Source of the DNA: Streptomyces diastatochromogenes
Lineage (GTDB): Bacteria > Actinomycetota > Actinomycetes > Streptomycetales > Streptomycetaceae
NCBI GenBank assembly: GCA_001418405.1
Contig: LIQL01000269.1
Coordinates: 1 to 33,785 of the forward strand
Direction: 5' to 3'
DNA: 33,785 nucleotides
The translations under genes and the position numbers were made by a program. Numbering within the stretch: position 1 is the stretch's first letter; each line of letters opens with the position of its first letter. Of the stretch, positions 1 to 7,992 are shown piece by piece. The notes below the pieces were generated by a model, which saw nothing but the letters and a program-made list of their open reading frames with translations, ran no database searches and was not told where the DNA came from.

Positions 1-121
1 ACACGCCCCGGGAGGCGGCCGCCCTCGCCGAGGCCGCCCTCGCCGACACCCTGCACACCGTGTCCCGGACCCCCGCCCGACGGCGCGTACTGGTCCTCGA
101 CGGCCGCCTCCCGGGGCGTGT
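1..121. repeat. Perfect 21-bp inverted repeat enclosing a flipped 79-bp segment
   Basis: Bases 1-21 are the exact reverse complement of 101-121, and the left arm runs to the first base of the window. The enclosed bases 22-100 read as the continuation of the minus-strand gene but lie on the plus strand. This is the pattern of a fold-back at a contig end. Arms of exactly 21 bp equal a k-mer size commonly used by de Bruijn assemblers, which is suggestive only. Confidence 0.85.
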
Positions 122-224
122 AGGGCGGGGTGAGCCGGGTCTTGACCCGGCCCGGCACGGGTTCCTTCGCGATGACCAGGAGGGTGGCCGGTCCCGGTCC
201 CGGCACCGGGAGCCGGGCGCTCAT
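1..224 (-). CDS. Partial TIGR04282/DUF2064 glycosyltransferase-like protein, scrambled at contig end
   Basis: Only the N-terminus is present. The minus strand starts with ATG at 224, overlapping the TGA of the upstream glycosyltransferase (ATGA), and reads MSARLPVPG, then LLVIAKEPVPGRVKTRL, typical of the CofC-like TIGR04282/DUF2064 family. Collinear reading stops near 101. The expected continuation (TPREAAALAEAALADTLHTV, then RRRVLVLDG) is instead encoded on the plus strand at about 3-105, so bases 22-100 are inverted relative to the gene. The family often sits beside GT2 glycosyltransferases and epimerases in Streptomyces, as here. Its exact substrate is unknown. Family assignment is by recognition of the N-terminal motif; the inverted stretch is probably an assembly error. 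Confidence 0.7.
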   Translation of the reverse strand, partial: MSARLPVPGPGPATLLVIAKEPVPGRVKTRLTPPYTPREAAVEDQYAPSGGGPGHGVQGVGEGGLGEGGRLPGR

Positions 225-946
225 CGTCCGGCTCCGGGCGCGTGCGCGGTCCCCGCGGGGACGGTGGGCGGCGGCTCGGCGAGCACCCCGCGCATGTCGC
301 GGACCGCCTGCCAGGTGCCGCGCCAGGTGCCGGTGACCTTCGAGCGCCCGGTGCGCGGGTGGTAGGGCACGTCTTCCTCGCGCACCCGCCAGCCGGCGTC
401 CGCGGCCCGGACCACCATCTGCAACGGGTAGCCGGACCGCCGGTCGGTCAGGGCGAGGGCGAGCAGTGCCTCGCGGCGGGCGGCGCGCATCGGTCCGAGG
501 TCGTGCAGGCGCAGTCCGGTGCGCCGCCGGACCAGTCGCGCCAACTCCACGTTGGCGAGGCGGGCGTGGAGCGGCCAGGCGCGGGACGTGGTGGGTCGGC
601 GGCGGCCCAGGACCAGGTCGGCGGAGCCGTCGAGGACCGGAGCGGCGATCCCGGGCAGGAGTCCGGGGTCGAGGGAGGCGTCGCAGTCGCAGAAGCAGAC
701 GACGTCGGCGGTCGCGGCGGTCAGGCCGGCGTGGCAGGCGGCGCCGAAGCCGCGGCGCGACTCGTGGACGACGTGGGCGCCGAGGCGTCGGGCGATGTCC
801 GCGGAGGCGTCGGTGGAACCGTTGTCGACGACGATCGCGCGCCAGCCCGGCGGGATCCGGTCCAGCACCCACGGCAGGGCCGCGGCCTCGTCGAGGCAGG
901 GCAGTACGACGTCCACCGGCGGACGGGAGGGGGAGGGCTCGTTCAC
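221..946 (-). CDS. Family 2 glycosyltransferase (dolichyl-phosphate sugar synthase-like)
   Basis: A 241-residue GT-A fold glycosyltransferase that would move a sugar from a nucleotide donor to an acceptor, perhaps a lipid phosphate. The nucleotide-binding motif DNGSTD is at about residues 41-46 and the metal-binding DxD (DCD) at about 87-89. No transmembrane segments are seen, so it is the short soluble type. I chose GTG 946, because GGGTGAG lies just upstream; GTG 955, immediately after the epimerase stop, is also possible and adds three residues. It follows the epimerase with no real gap and its stop overlaps the start of the DUF2064-like gene, so the three form one operon. The acceptor cannot be told from sequence. 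Confidence 0.85.
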   Translation of the reverse strand: MNEPSPSRPPVDVVLPCLDEAAALPWVLDRIPPGWRAIVVDNGSTDASADIARRLGAHVVHESRRGFGAACHAGLTAATADVVCFCDCDASLDPGLLPGIAAPVLDGSADLVLGRRRPTTSRAWPLHARLANVELARLVRRRTGLRLHDLGPMRAARREALLALALTDRRSGYPLQMVVRAADAGWRVREEDVPYHPRTGRSKVTGTWRGTWQAVRDMRGVLAEPPPTVPAGTAHAPGAGR

Positions 947-956
947 CGCACTCACC

Positions 957-2078
957 CTACGAGCCCAAAGGGCGCGAAAGGGACTTTGCGTCCTTACGGT
1001 TCGCTGACGTCGCGGCATCGGACGGGCCGCCCGCGCGCAGTGGCGCCGCCGCGAACTCCGCCATGCCCGCCGCGAACGCGACCCGCGGCCGCCAGTCGAG
1101 TTCGGTGCGCAGCCGGTGCGCGGAGGCGGTGATGTGGCGGACGTCGCCGAGCCGGTACTCCCCCGTGACGACCGGCGTCGGTCCGCCGTGGGCGTCGGCC
1201 AGCGCGGCGGCCATCTCCCCGACCGTGTGCGGCTCGTCGCTGCCGACGTTGTACGCCCGCACCTCGCCTGGCGGCAGCCCGTCGATGCCGGTCAGGGCCG
1301 CGAGGTTGGCCGCGGCGACGTCCCGCACGTGCACGAAGTCCCGGCGCTGCCCGCCGTCCTCGAACACCCGGGGCGCGGCGCCGTTCGCCAGTGCGGAGCG
1401 GAACAGCGAGGCGACGCCCGCGTAGGGCGTGTCGCGCGGCATCCCGGGCCCGTACACGTTGTGGTAGCGAAGGGCCGCGGCCCGCCCGCCGGTCGCCCGG
1501 GCCCACGCGGCGGCCAGGTGCTCCTGGGCGAGTTTCGTGCTGGCGTAGACGTTGCGGGGGTCGGTCGGTGCGTCCTCGTCCACCAGGCCGGGGGCGAGGG
1601 GTTCGCCGCACGTCGGGCAGGGCGGTTCGAAGCGGCCCGCCTCCAGGTCCGCGACCCGACGCGGCCCGGGCCGCACGACGCCGTGCCGGGGACAGGCGTA
1701 GCGGCCCTCCCCGTAGACCACCATGGAGCTGGCCAGCACCAGGCGGCGCACGCCGGCCGCGGCCATCTCGGCCAACAGGACGGCGGTGCCCAGGTCGTTG
1801 CACCCGACGTAGGCGGGGGCGTCCGCGAAGTCCTTGCCGAGCCCGACCATCGCGGCCTGGTGGCAGACGGCGTCGACGCCGCGCAGCGCACCGGCGACGG
1901 CCTCCTCGTCGCGGACGTCGGCATGCCGCCAGTCCACTCCGTCGGGCAGGGACGGTGCGGTTGGGTGGGCGGCGGGCAGGAGGGCGTCGAGCACGCGCAC
2001 GGCGTGCCCGGCCCCGGTGAGCGCGGTGACGAGGTGCGAGCCGATGAAGCCCGCACCTCCGGTGACCAGGATCAGCAT
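957..2078 (-). CDS. NAD-dependent epimerase/dehydratase (extended SDR) with CxxC insertion
   Basis: A 373-residue extended short-chain dehydrogenase acting on nucleotide sugars. The Rossmann motif TGGAGFIG is at residues 6-13, an active-site serine lies in LASS (about 115-118), and the catalytic pair YASTK is at 178-182. An insertion at about 125-165 carries Cys129 and a CPTC knuckle (154-157), which could bind zinc and is not part of classic GalE enzymes. ATG 2078 begins directly with the cofactor-binding strand MLILVTGG. It is the first gene of the minus-strand operon leading into the GT2 and DUF2064-like genes, consistent with it making the sugar donor. The exact sugar is unknown. Confidence 0.9.
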   Translation of the reverse strand: MLILVTGGAGFIGSHLVTALTGAGHAVRVLDALLPAAHPTAPSLPDGVDWRHADVRDEEAVAGALRGVDAVCHQAAMVGLGKDFADAPAYVGCNDLGTAVLLAEMAAAGVRRLVLASSMVVYGEGRYACPRHGVVRPGPRRVADLEAGRFEPPCPTCGEPLAPGLVDEDAPTDPRNVYASTKLAQEHLAAAWARATGGRAAALRYHNVYGPGMPRDTPYAGVASLFRSALANGAAPRVFEDGGQRRDFVHVRDVAAANLAALTGIDGLPPGEVRAYNVGSDEPHTVGEMAAALADAHGGPTPVVTGEYRLGDVRHITASAHRLRTELDWRPRVAFAAGMAEFAAAPLRAGGPSDAATSANRKDAKSLSRPLGS

Positions 2079-2141
2079 GTCCCGACCGTACGGCCGCCCG
2101 CCCGGCCGCGGGCCGCACCGCGGCGGGACGTCAGACTTCCG

Positions 2142-3104
2142 TCATCCTTCCGCGCCCCGGCGGTGCCACCGCATGACGATCTCGCGTTGGAAGGTGACGT
2201 AGCCGGCGCGTGCGAACGCGTTCGCCATCGGGGCGTTGCCGAGGTCGGTCGACGCCCGGATGCGGGGCACGCCCTGCCCGGCGAGGATGCGGGTGCCTTC
2301 CGCGAGGAGGTCGTCGGCGTAGCCGTTGCCGCGGTGCGCGGGCAGCACGCCGAGGTAGGCGATGATCGCGTTGTAGTCGTTGCGCGCGGGGATCACGAAT
2401 CCCACCGGGGTGCCGTCGGGCCGGGTCGCGACGCGCCACCACTCCCGGGGGCTGGCGTACCGGGCGAGTTCCTTCTCGTAGTGCGCGACCGCCGCCGCCC
2501 GGTCGGACATCCGGGTCAGATCGTCGCGGCTGTGCGCGTCCAACGTGCCGTCCAGGGCGGCGGTCATCAGGTCCAGCAGTTCCGCGTCGTCGTCGACCGG
2601 CCGGAAGGCGAGGCGGCCGGCGGGCCGGGCCGCGGTGGCACCCGGTCGCCACTCCAGGCGGAGGCGCTCCACGAACGGCCGGGCACCGGTGCGTTCGACG
2701 ATCCGCATGCGGTCCTCGACCGCCTGCCGGGTGGCTGGCCCGTCGCGCCAGTCGTCCGGGACGAAGCGGCTGTACCGGGGCGGCTCGCCCCCCTCGGGGA
2801 GGGCGGTGGCCATCGCGGTCCGCAGCAGGCGGACCCCGACGTCCACCCGGTCGGGAGCCGTCAGCGCGTCGTCGACGTCGAGGACGTCCAGCAGCAAGGG
2901 GGCGTCCGCGCCCGCCCGGCCCCACCAGGCGGCCCGGCCCAGTAGGCGGTTGCCCCGCAGCGCGACCCACATCCGTGCGGGCCGCCTGCGCCCCTGTGCG
3001 AGGTCGTCGGCGATTTCTTCGTTGAGGACGTAGGGGAGTTGGTTGAAGAGGTCGACTTCCTGGTCGCCGGTGAGGGGACGCAGGGTCAGGTCGTTCGGGT
3101 TCAC
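2142..3104 (-). CDS. GNAT-family N-acetyltransferase, 320 residues
   Basis: The C-terminal third carries a GNAT fold with acetyl-CoA motif A in LPAHRGNGYADDLL, followed by a helix and the GNAPMANAFARAGY segment usual near the end of these domains. The N-terminal half looks like a diverged second GNAT lobe, matching the roughly 300-residue two-lobe actinobacterial type. The start is taken as GTG 3104 (MNPNDLTLRPL), with GGAG about 12 bases upstream; this spacing is long, so the start is moderately sure. The gene faces away from dgoD across a 363-base gap. The substrate is unknown. Confidence 0.82.
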   Translation of the reverse strand: MNPNDLTLRPLTGDQEVDLFNQLPYVLNEEIADDLAQGRRRPARMWVALRGNRLLGRAAWWGRAGADAPLLLDVLDVDDALTAPDRVDVGVRLLRTAMATALPEGGEPPRYSRFVPDDWRDGPATRQAVEDRMRIVERTGARPFVERLRLEWRPGATAARPAGRLAFRPVDDDAELLDLMTAALDGTLDAHSRDDLTRMSDRAAAVAHYEKELARYASPREWWRVATRPDGTPVGFVIPARNDYNAIIAYLGVLPAHRGNGYADDLLAEGTRILAGQGVPRIRASTDLGNAPMANAFARAGYVTFQREIVMRWHRRGAEG

Positions 3105-3467
3105 GGTCGGTGCACGCTCCGGTGGAGGTGCCCGCCGGCCCGTTCCGGAATCAGCGGTGGTCCGCGTTCCGGCGTCGGGACGGGACGGGCACGAGGGACT
3201 TGGGCGACATGGGCTGAGCCCTCCTCTCACGGTCGTGGTCGGTGTGCCGATGCGGCGGTCGCGGCCACAAGGACTACCCGGGCGTGGCTCCCGGCCGCAA
3301 CTGCTTTTGTCCGCACGCGCGGTGACCCGGGCCGCGTCGTCGCGGCGACGCGCCGTTCGTGACGCGGCTCGTGCGCACGACGGGCACCGAGCGGGGGAAT
3401 AATCACCCTCCCGTGCGCCCCGCAACGCCCCGCCCACCGTGGAACACCTCACCGAAGGACGGCCGCC
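3105..3467. other. Divergent intergenic region between the GNAT gene and dgoD
   Basis: This 363-base gap should hold both divergent promoters. I see no convincing gene. An AT-richer patch around 3397-3405 could contain a minus-10 element for dgoD, but no clear minus-35 accompanies it. A small perfect palindrome GGGCTGAGCCC lies near 3210-3221. No regulator gene is present in the gap. Confidence 0.4.
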
Positions 3468-4613
3468 GTGCAGATCACCCGCATCGAGACCTTCCTCGCC
3501 CCACCGCGGTGGACGTTCGTCCGGGTGGAGACCGACGCGGGCGTCGTCGGTTGGGGCGAACCGGTCGTCGAGGGCCGCGCCGAACCCGTCCGGGCGGCGG
3601 TCGACGTGCTGGCCGAGTACCTCGTCGGCACCGACCCGATGCGTATCGAGGACCACTGGCAGGTGATGACCAAGGGCGGCTTCTACCGCGGCGGCCCGGT
3701 GCTGTCCTCCGCGGTCGCCGGCCTGGACCAGGCACTGTGGGACATCAAGGGCAAGCACTACGCCGTGCCCGTGCACCAGTTGCTCGGGGGCCCGGTGCGC
3801 GACCGGGTCCGCGCCTACGCCTGGGTCGGCGGCGACGATCCGGCCGAGGTGCGCGACGCGGTCACCGCGCAGCTGGAGGCGGGCTTCACCGCCGTCAAGA
3901 TGAACGGCTGCGGCAGGATGACGCCGGTCGCCTCCCGCGCCGAGGTCCGCACCGTGCTGCGGCGCGCCGAGACGGCTCGCCAGGTCCTCGGCGACGCACA
4001 CGACTTCGGCCTGGACTTCCACGGCCGGGTCTCCCCCGCCAACGCCCGCCGCCTGCTGCCGCTGCTCGCCGAATACGCCCCGATGTTCGTCGAGGAACCG
4101 GTGCTCCCGGACCACGCGCACGTACTCCCGGACCTGGTGAACGCCTCCCCCGTCCCCCTCGCACTGGGTGAACGCCTCTACTCCCGCCGGGAGTTCCTCG
4201 CCCCCTTGCACGCCGGGGTCGCCGTCCTCCAGCCCGACGTCTCGCACGCCGGCGGTATCTCCGAACTGCGCCGGATCGCGGCCCTGGCCGAGACCTACGG
4301 CGCGCAGCTCGCCCCGCACTGCCCGCTGGGCCCGATCGCCCTGGCCGCCTGCCTCCAACTCGCCTTCACCACGCCCAACTTCCTGATCCAGGAACAGAGC
4401 ATCGGCATCCACTACAACCGGGGCGCCGAACTCCTCGACTACGTCGTCGACCCGGAACCGTTCCGCTTCGACCGCGGCGCCCTCCTGCGCACCGAGCGTC
4501 CGGGGCTCGGCATCGACGTCGACGAGGCGGCGGTGCGGGCCGCCGACCGCAGGGGGCACGCCTGGCGCAACCCGGTCTGGCGGCACCAGGACGGCTCGTT
4601 CGCCGAGTGGTGA
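3468..4613 (+). CDS. dgoD: D-galactonate dehydratase (enolase superfamily)
   Basis: A 381-residue enzyme that dehydrates D-galactonate to 2-keto-3-deoxy-galactonate in the cytoplasm. It closely resembles Escherichia coli DgoD (382 residues) along its whole length, as I remember that sequence. Metal ligands appear at Asp183 (LDFHG), Glu209 (VEEP) and Glu235 (LGER); His185 and His284 (APHCPLGPIAL) fit the catalytic acid/base residues. The C-terminal WRNPVWRHQDGSFAEW ending is also shared. The GTG start at 3468 has AAGGA eight bases upstream. It is followed after 82 bases by a sugar-acid kinase, consistent with one catabolic unit. No aldolase, transporter or regulator for this pathway is in the window. 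Confidence 0.93.
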   Translation: MQITRIETFLAPPRWTFVRVETDAGVVGWGEPVVEGRAEPVRAAVDVLAEYLVGTDPMRIEDHWQVMTKGGFYRGGPVLSSAVAGLDQALWDIKGKHYAVPVHQLLGGPVRDRVRAYAWVGGDDPAEVRDAVTAQLEAGFTAVKMNGCGRMTPVASRAEVRTVLRRAETARQVLGDAHDFGLDFHGRVSPANARRLLPLLAEYAPMFVEEPVLPDHAHVLPDLVNASPVPLALGERLYSRREFLAPLHAGVAVLQPDVSHAGGISELRRIAALAETYGAQLAPHCPLGPIALAACLQLAFTTPNFLIQEQSIGIHYNRGAELLDYVVDPEPFRFDRGALLRTERPGLGIDVDEAAVRAADRRGHAWRNPVWRHQDGSFAEW

Positions 4614-4695
4614 CCGGCCGCGCGCCGACCGTCCGGGCCACCCGCCGGCGCGGCGGAAATAGAGTGCGGGCAACGAGAGAGACCGGAGGCACGAC

Positions 4696-5709
4696 ATGAA
4701 TGCCGACCAGCCCGCGACGCCGCACGGGGGCGCCGGTGCGGCGCGCGGACCGCGCCCGGGGCCCGTGCTGACATTCGGCGAGACGATGGTGGCCCTGCGC
4801 GGCAGCGGTCCTCTGAAACTGGGCGGCACCATGGCGGTGTCCGTGGCCGGGGCGGAGAGCAACGTCGCGATCGGCCTGGCCCGGCTCGGGCACGCCGTGC
4901 GCTGGGCCGGCTCCGTCGGCGACGACGAGGCCGGGAGCCTGGTCCTGCGCACCCTGCGCGCCGAAGCGGTGGACGTCTCCGCCGCCACGGTGGACGCCGG
5001 AGCGCCGACCGGCCTGCTGCTCTTCGAGCCCCGCCTCCCGCAGGCGACCCGTGTGCACTACTACCGCACCGGTTCCGCGGGTTCCCGGCTCTCCCCGGAG
5101 AGCGTGGAGCGGGCCTTCGCCACCGCCCCGCCGCGGCTGGTGCATCTCACCGGCATCACCCCCGCACTCGGCCCTGGCCCCCGCGCCGCCGCCGAGCGGG
5201 CGCTGCGCCTGGCGCGCGAGCACGGCTGCGTCGTCTGCCTCGACGTCAACTTCCGTTCCCGGCTGTGGAGCGAGGCCGCGGCCAGTGAGGTGCTGCGCGC
5301 CTGGGCCCCGCAGGTGGACGTCCTGATCGCGTCCGACGACGAACTGCCGCTGGCCCTGCCCGAAGGCGCCGGCGCCGACGGCTCGGCGCGGGCGGAGTTG
5401 CTGCTGGGGTCGGGCGTCGCGGAGGTCGTGGTGAAGCTCGGTGCGGACGGCGCGCTGGTCCGCACTGCGGACGGGCAGGTGCACCGGCCGGCGCGCCCGG
5501 TGCGCGCGGTGGACCCGGTGGGCGCCGGTGACGCCTTCGTCGCCGGCTACCTCTCCGCGCTCCTGGACGGCGAGGGCCCGACGGCGTGCCTGGACCGGGG
5601 CGTCACCACCGGCGCGTTCGCCGTCGCCGCCCACGGCGACTGGGAGGGCGCCCCGACCCGCGACGAACTGCCGCTGCTGGCAACGGAGTCGGGCACCGTG
5701 CTGCGGTGA
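4696..5709 (+). CDS. kdgK: PfkB-family sugar kinase, probable 2-keto-3-deoxy-gluconate/galactonate kinase
   Basis: A 337-residue ribokinase-fold kinase. TFGETMVAL at 26-34 and VSVAGAESNVAIGLARLG at about 48-65 form the sugar pocket seen in KDG kinases; DPVGAGDAF at 273-281 holds the ATP anion hole and the catalytic base Asp279. Placed after dgoD, it probably phosphorylates the dehydratase product to the 6-phosphate. Escherichia coli DgoK belongs to another kinase fold, so this would be a non-homologous replacement. ATG 4696 is preceded by GGAGG at seven bases. The first 20 residues are low-complexity and dispensable in the family. The step is inferred from family and neighbour; the sugar stereochemistry is not proven. 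Confidence 0.85.
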   Translation: MNADQPATPHGGAGAARGPRPGPVLTFGETMVALRGSGPLKLGGTMAVSVAGAESNVAIGLARLGHAVRWAGSVGDDEAGSLVLRTLRAEAVDVSAATVDAGAPTGLLLFEPRLPQATRVHYYRTGSAGSRLSPESVERAFATAPPRLVHLTGITPALGPGPRAAAERALRLAREHGCVVCLDVNFRSRLWSEAAASEVLRAWAPQVDVLIASDDELPLALPEGAGADGSARAELLLGSGVAEVVVKLGADGALVRTADGQVHRPARPVRAVDPVGAGDAFVAGYLSALLDGEGPTACLDRGVTTGAFAVAAHGDWEGAPTRDELPLLATESGTVLR

Positions 5710-5767
5710 GGTGCCCGCCCGGTCCGCCCGCCCGCCCGAGGGACCGCGGTGGGACGGGTCGGGCACC
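5710..5767. terminator. Bidirectional hairpin between kdgK and the convergent GNAT gene
   Basis: GGTGCCCG (5710-5717) pairs with CGGGCACC (5760-5767), extended by CCCG with CGGG across a small bulge; an inner GGTCC/GGACC pair (about 5721-5725 and 5741-5745) continues the structure. It lies exactly between convergent stop codons. Confidence 0.65.
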
Positions 5768-5773
5768 GGTGGG

Positions 5774-6397
5774 TCAGAAGTCGCCCCGTACGACGGCGTG
5801 CAGATGCTCGTCGTGCCATCCGTCGGCGTGCAGCAGCGCGCTGCGCATGGTGCCTTCGTAGGAGAACCCGGCCTTGGCCGCGACCCGGCAGGAGGCCGGG
5901 TTGGCCACCGAGTGGCACAGCCGGAGCCGGTGCAGACCGAGGTCGTCCAGGGCCCACCGGCTCACCCGCCGGGCGGCTTCGGCCACCACCCCACCGCCCC
6001 GGGCCGTGGGCAGGACCCAGTACAGGATCTCCGCGCTGCCGCCCGCCAGGTCGATGTCGCCCCAGCCGATGAGCCCGTCGGCTTCGCCGTCCGGCCGCGC
6101 GATGGCCCAGATCGCGCTCGCTTCCGACGCCCAACGGCGGTGCATGCCGTCGATCCGCCGGCGGGCGTCCTCGGCCGTGGCCACCAGCAGGCGGTTCCAC
6201 TGACGGATGGCCGGATCCTGACTGGCCGTCACCAGAACGTCGGCGTCGCCGTGCCGCCAGGGCCGCAGGGCCCGGCCCGCCGACAGGGCGAGCACGGGTT
6301 GCTCACTGCGGGCCATCCGCCCTGCGGGCACGGCGCCCGGCGGTGCGTCGGGCGGGCCGGCGGGGATCTCCTCGGGCTGGGGCGAGTTGGAGGTCAT
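5774..6397 (-). CDS. GNAT N-acetyltransferase, RimJ/RimL type
   Basis: About 207 residues from ATG 6397; a shorter start at ATG 6316 (MARSEQPVLAL) is equally in frame and begins just before the conserved fold. The domain begins with LRPWRHGDADVL and contains the acetyl-CoA motif LPTARGGGVVAEAARRVSRWA and the RLCHSVANPASCRVAAKAGF segment typical of RimJ/RimL-like enzymes that acetylate protein N-termini, amino-sugar drugs or metabolites. The first 50 residues of the longer form are Pro/Ala-rich and may not be translated. It is convergent with kdgK across a hairpin. The substrate is unknown. Confidence 0.82.
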   Translation of the reverse strand: MTSNSPQPEEIPAGPPDAPPGAVPAGRMARSEQPVLALSAGRALRPWRHGDADVLVTASQDPAIRQWNRLLVATAEDARRRIDGMHRRWASEASAIWAIARPDGEADGLIGWGDIDLAGGSAEILYWVLPTARGGGVVAEAARRVSRWALDDLGLHRLRLCHSVANPASCRVAAKAGFSYEGTMRSALLHADGWHDEHLHAVVRGDF

Positions 6398-6614
6398 CGC
6401 GGCATCGTGCCACGACCCGGCAACGCCGCGAGGTGCCGTGCCAGTCTCCGCGGACCCGGCCATGCCCCCTCGGAGCGAATTACATCGGTGTTCGCCGTGC
6501 GAGCCGCGGAAAAGCGGTCAGACTCCCCACGGACGGTCTGCCGGGGCACCGCCCCGGCAGACCCGTCACACTGCCCCGCGCTTCCCGCCTGACGCCCCGT
6601 ACCGCGGGGCGACC

Positions 6615-6642
6615 TCGCATGACGGAGATCGCATGACGGAGA
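6615..6642 (+). repeat. Perfect 14-bp tandem duplication spanning a start codon
   Basis: The unit TCGCATGACGGAGA occurs at 6615-6628 and again at 6629-6642. Each copy contains an ATG (6619 and 6633) followed by GGAGA. The GGAG of copy one sits at ribosome-site distance from the ATG of copy two. The first ATG opens a five-codon frame (MTEIA) whose TGA overlaps the second ATG. Confidence 0.9.
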
Positions 6643-6956
6643 CCGAACGGACCGCCCCTGCACCGCGGGCGGCATTCCGCGCCACGGCCTTCGCCCGAGA
6701 CGGGCGCTGGCACTTGGAGATATCCAGCCTCGACAGCGAACCCGACACCGGCGACACCGAGGCCGTACTGGTCACACTGCGGCCCACCGGGGACGCCCAG
6801 GACGGCACCCGGTTCCCCGCCGACGGCCTGCGCGAGCAGTTGCGGCGCAACGGCTTCGTCCTCGACGATCCGGACGCCGGCACCGGCGGCTGGATGCGGG
6901 TGGACGACGAGGAGCGCTACACCGCGATGTGCCGCCCCACCACGAGAGCGGTGTGA
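6633..6956 (+). CDS. Hypothetical protein, 107 residues
   Basis: I do not recognise this family. The protein is acidic, with no membrane segment or signal peptide and one cysteine near the end. It reads MTETERTAPAPRAAFRATAF and then a compact body (ARDGRWHLEIS, VLVTLRPTGD, LREQLRRNGFVLDD, GWMRVDDEERY) that looks like a small alpha/beta domain. Third-position GC is typical of the genome. The start ATG 6633 has GGAG five to six bases upstream, supplied by the first copy of a 14-bp tandem duplication. The gene is convergent with the NmrA-like gene, with only 25 bases between stops. Confidence 0.7.
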   Translation: MTETERTAPAPRAAFRATAFARDGRWHLEISSLDSEPDTGDTEAVLVTLRPTGDAQDGTRFPADGLREQLRRNGFVLDDPDAGTGGWMRVDDEERYTAMCRPTTRAV

Positions 6957-6981
6957 CGGTGCGGGCGGCGCCGCGAGGGCC

Positions 6982-7911
6982 TCACCTCACGACCAGGTCG
7001 TGGTGCCGGCGGACGAACTCCCCCACGGATTCCGGTGGCCGCCCGATCACCCGCTCGACGCCGTCCGTGAGGCGGTCGTACCGGTTCTCCGCGTGGAGCC
7101 GCGCCATGGTGGAGATGTGCTGGAAGACGTGGTCCGGCAGCCCCAGCGGGGCGAGGTCGTGGGCGATCCACTCGTCCAGCGGGACGTCGGTGTGGCCGAC
7201 CGGTCGGCCGAGCGCGGCGGAGACCTCCGCCGCCATGGCGGTGAGGTCGATCGAGCGGGGTCCGGTCAACTCGTAGGTCCGGCCGACGTGCGGAGCCGGG
7301 TCGGCCAGGACCTCCGCGACCACCGCGGCGACGTCGGCGGCGGCCACGGGCGAGGTCTTCGCCCGGCCGAAGGGCAGTCTGATGGCGCCGCCGTCGGCGA
7401 CCGAGGACAGGCCCAACCGGAAGAGCGGGTTCTCCAGGAACACGGTGGGTCTGATCTCCACTACCGGCAGACCCGACCAATCCAGGAGTTGCTCGACCAG
7501 CCACTGCTGTCGGTGCTGGTGCGATTCGGTCGTACTGGTGAGGTCCATCTCGGAGACCGTCAACTGCGACATGTTCACCAGCACTTCCAGGTGTCCCGCG
7601 GCGCGGGCGACGGCCGCCGTCGCCACCGCGGCCTCCAGGTACTGGTCCGACACCGCCATCCCGAAGTACATCCGCTCGCAGCCCGCCAGCGCCGCGGCGA
7701 CGTCCGCCGTCCGCGTCAGGTCGCCGACGACCACCTCGGCGCCCGTGCCGCGCAGCTGCCGCGCGCGGTCGTCCTCCCGGTGCACCATGGCCCGGACGGC
7801 CAGGCCGCGCCGCCTGAGGTCCTCGACCACGGACCGTCCGACGGCGCCGACGCTGCCCGCGGCACCGGTCACCAGGATCGGCTTCCCCTTCGCCTCCGGG
7901 TTGCGGCTCAT
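6982..7911 (-). CDS. NmrA-like NAD(P)-binding atypical SDR
   Basis: A 309-residue Rossmann-fold protein. The dinucleotide motif TGAAGSVG at 15-22 and the absence of a YxxxK catalytic pair point to the NmrA/HSCARG group, which act as NAD(P)H sensors or as reductases on quinones and similar molecules. ELTGPRSIDLTAMAAEVSAALGR is the usual NmrA C-terminal signature region. ATG 7911 (MSRNPEAKGKPILVTG) sets the start just before the first strand. Just upstream on the same strand is a truncated HxlR regulator; HxlR genes often accompany such reductases, so this gene may have lost its regulator. The substrate is unknown. Confidence 0.85.
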   Translation of the reverse strand: MSRNPEAKGKPILVTGAAGSVGAVGRSVVEDLRRRGLAVRAMVHREDDRARQLRGTGAEVVVGDLTRTADVAAALAGCERMYFGMAVSDQYLEAAVATAAVARAAGHLEVLVNMSQLTVSEMDLTSTTESHQHRQQWLVEQLLDWSGLPVVEIRPTVFLENPLFRLGLSSVADGGAIRLPFGRAKTSPVAAADVAAVVAEVLADPAPHVGRTYELTGPRSIDLTAMAAEVSAALGRPVGHTDVPLDEWIAHDLAPLGLPDHVFQHISTMARLHAENRYDRLTDGVERVIGRPPESVGEFVRRHHDLVVR

Positions 7912-7992
7912 AGCGGCAGCGTCCCGCGCACCCCCGGACGACGCAACCCGAACCGGCCGCGGCACCAGGCGCATCGGTGCGCGCACGGTCGG

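Noticed and set aside
1..121. An invertible DNA switch flanked by 21-bp inverted repeats
   Set aside because: The left arm ends exactly at the first base of the contig, the inversion breaks a gene, and no recombinase is present; an assembly fold-back is simpler.
2142..4988. A 948-residue minus-strand open frame through the GNAT gene, dgoD and into kdgK
   Set aside because: Only the last 320 residues are the GNAT protein. The rest is antisense to dgoD and kdgK, whose motifs and length are unmistakable; it is a high-GC shadow.
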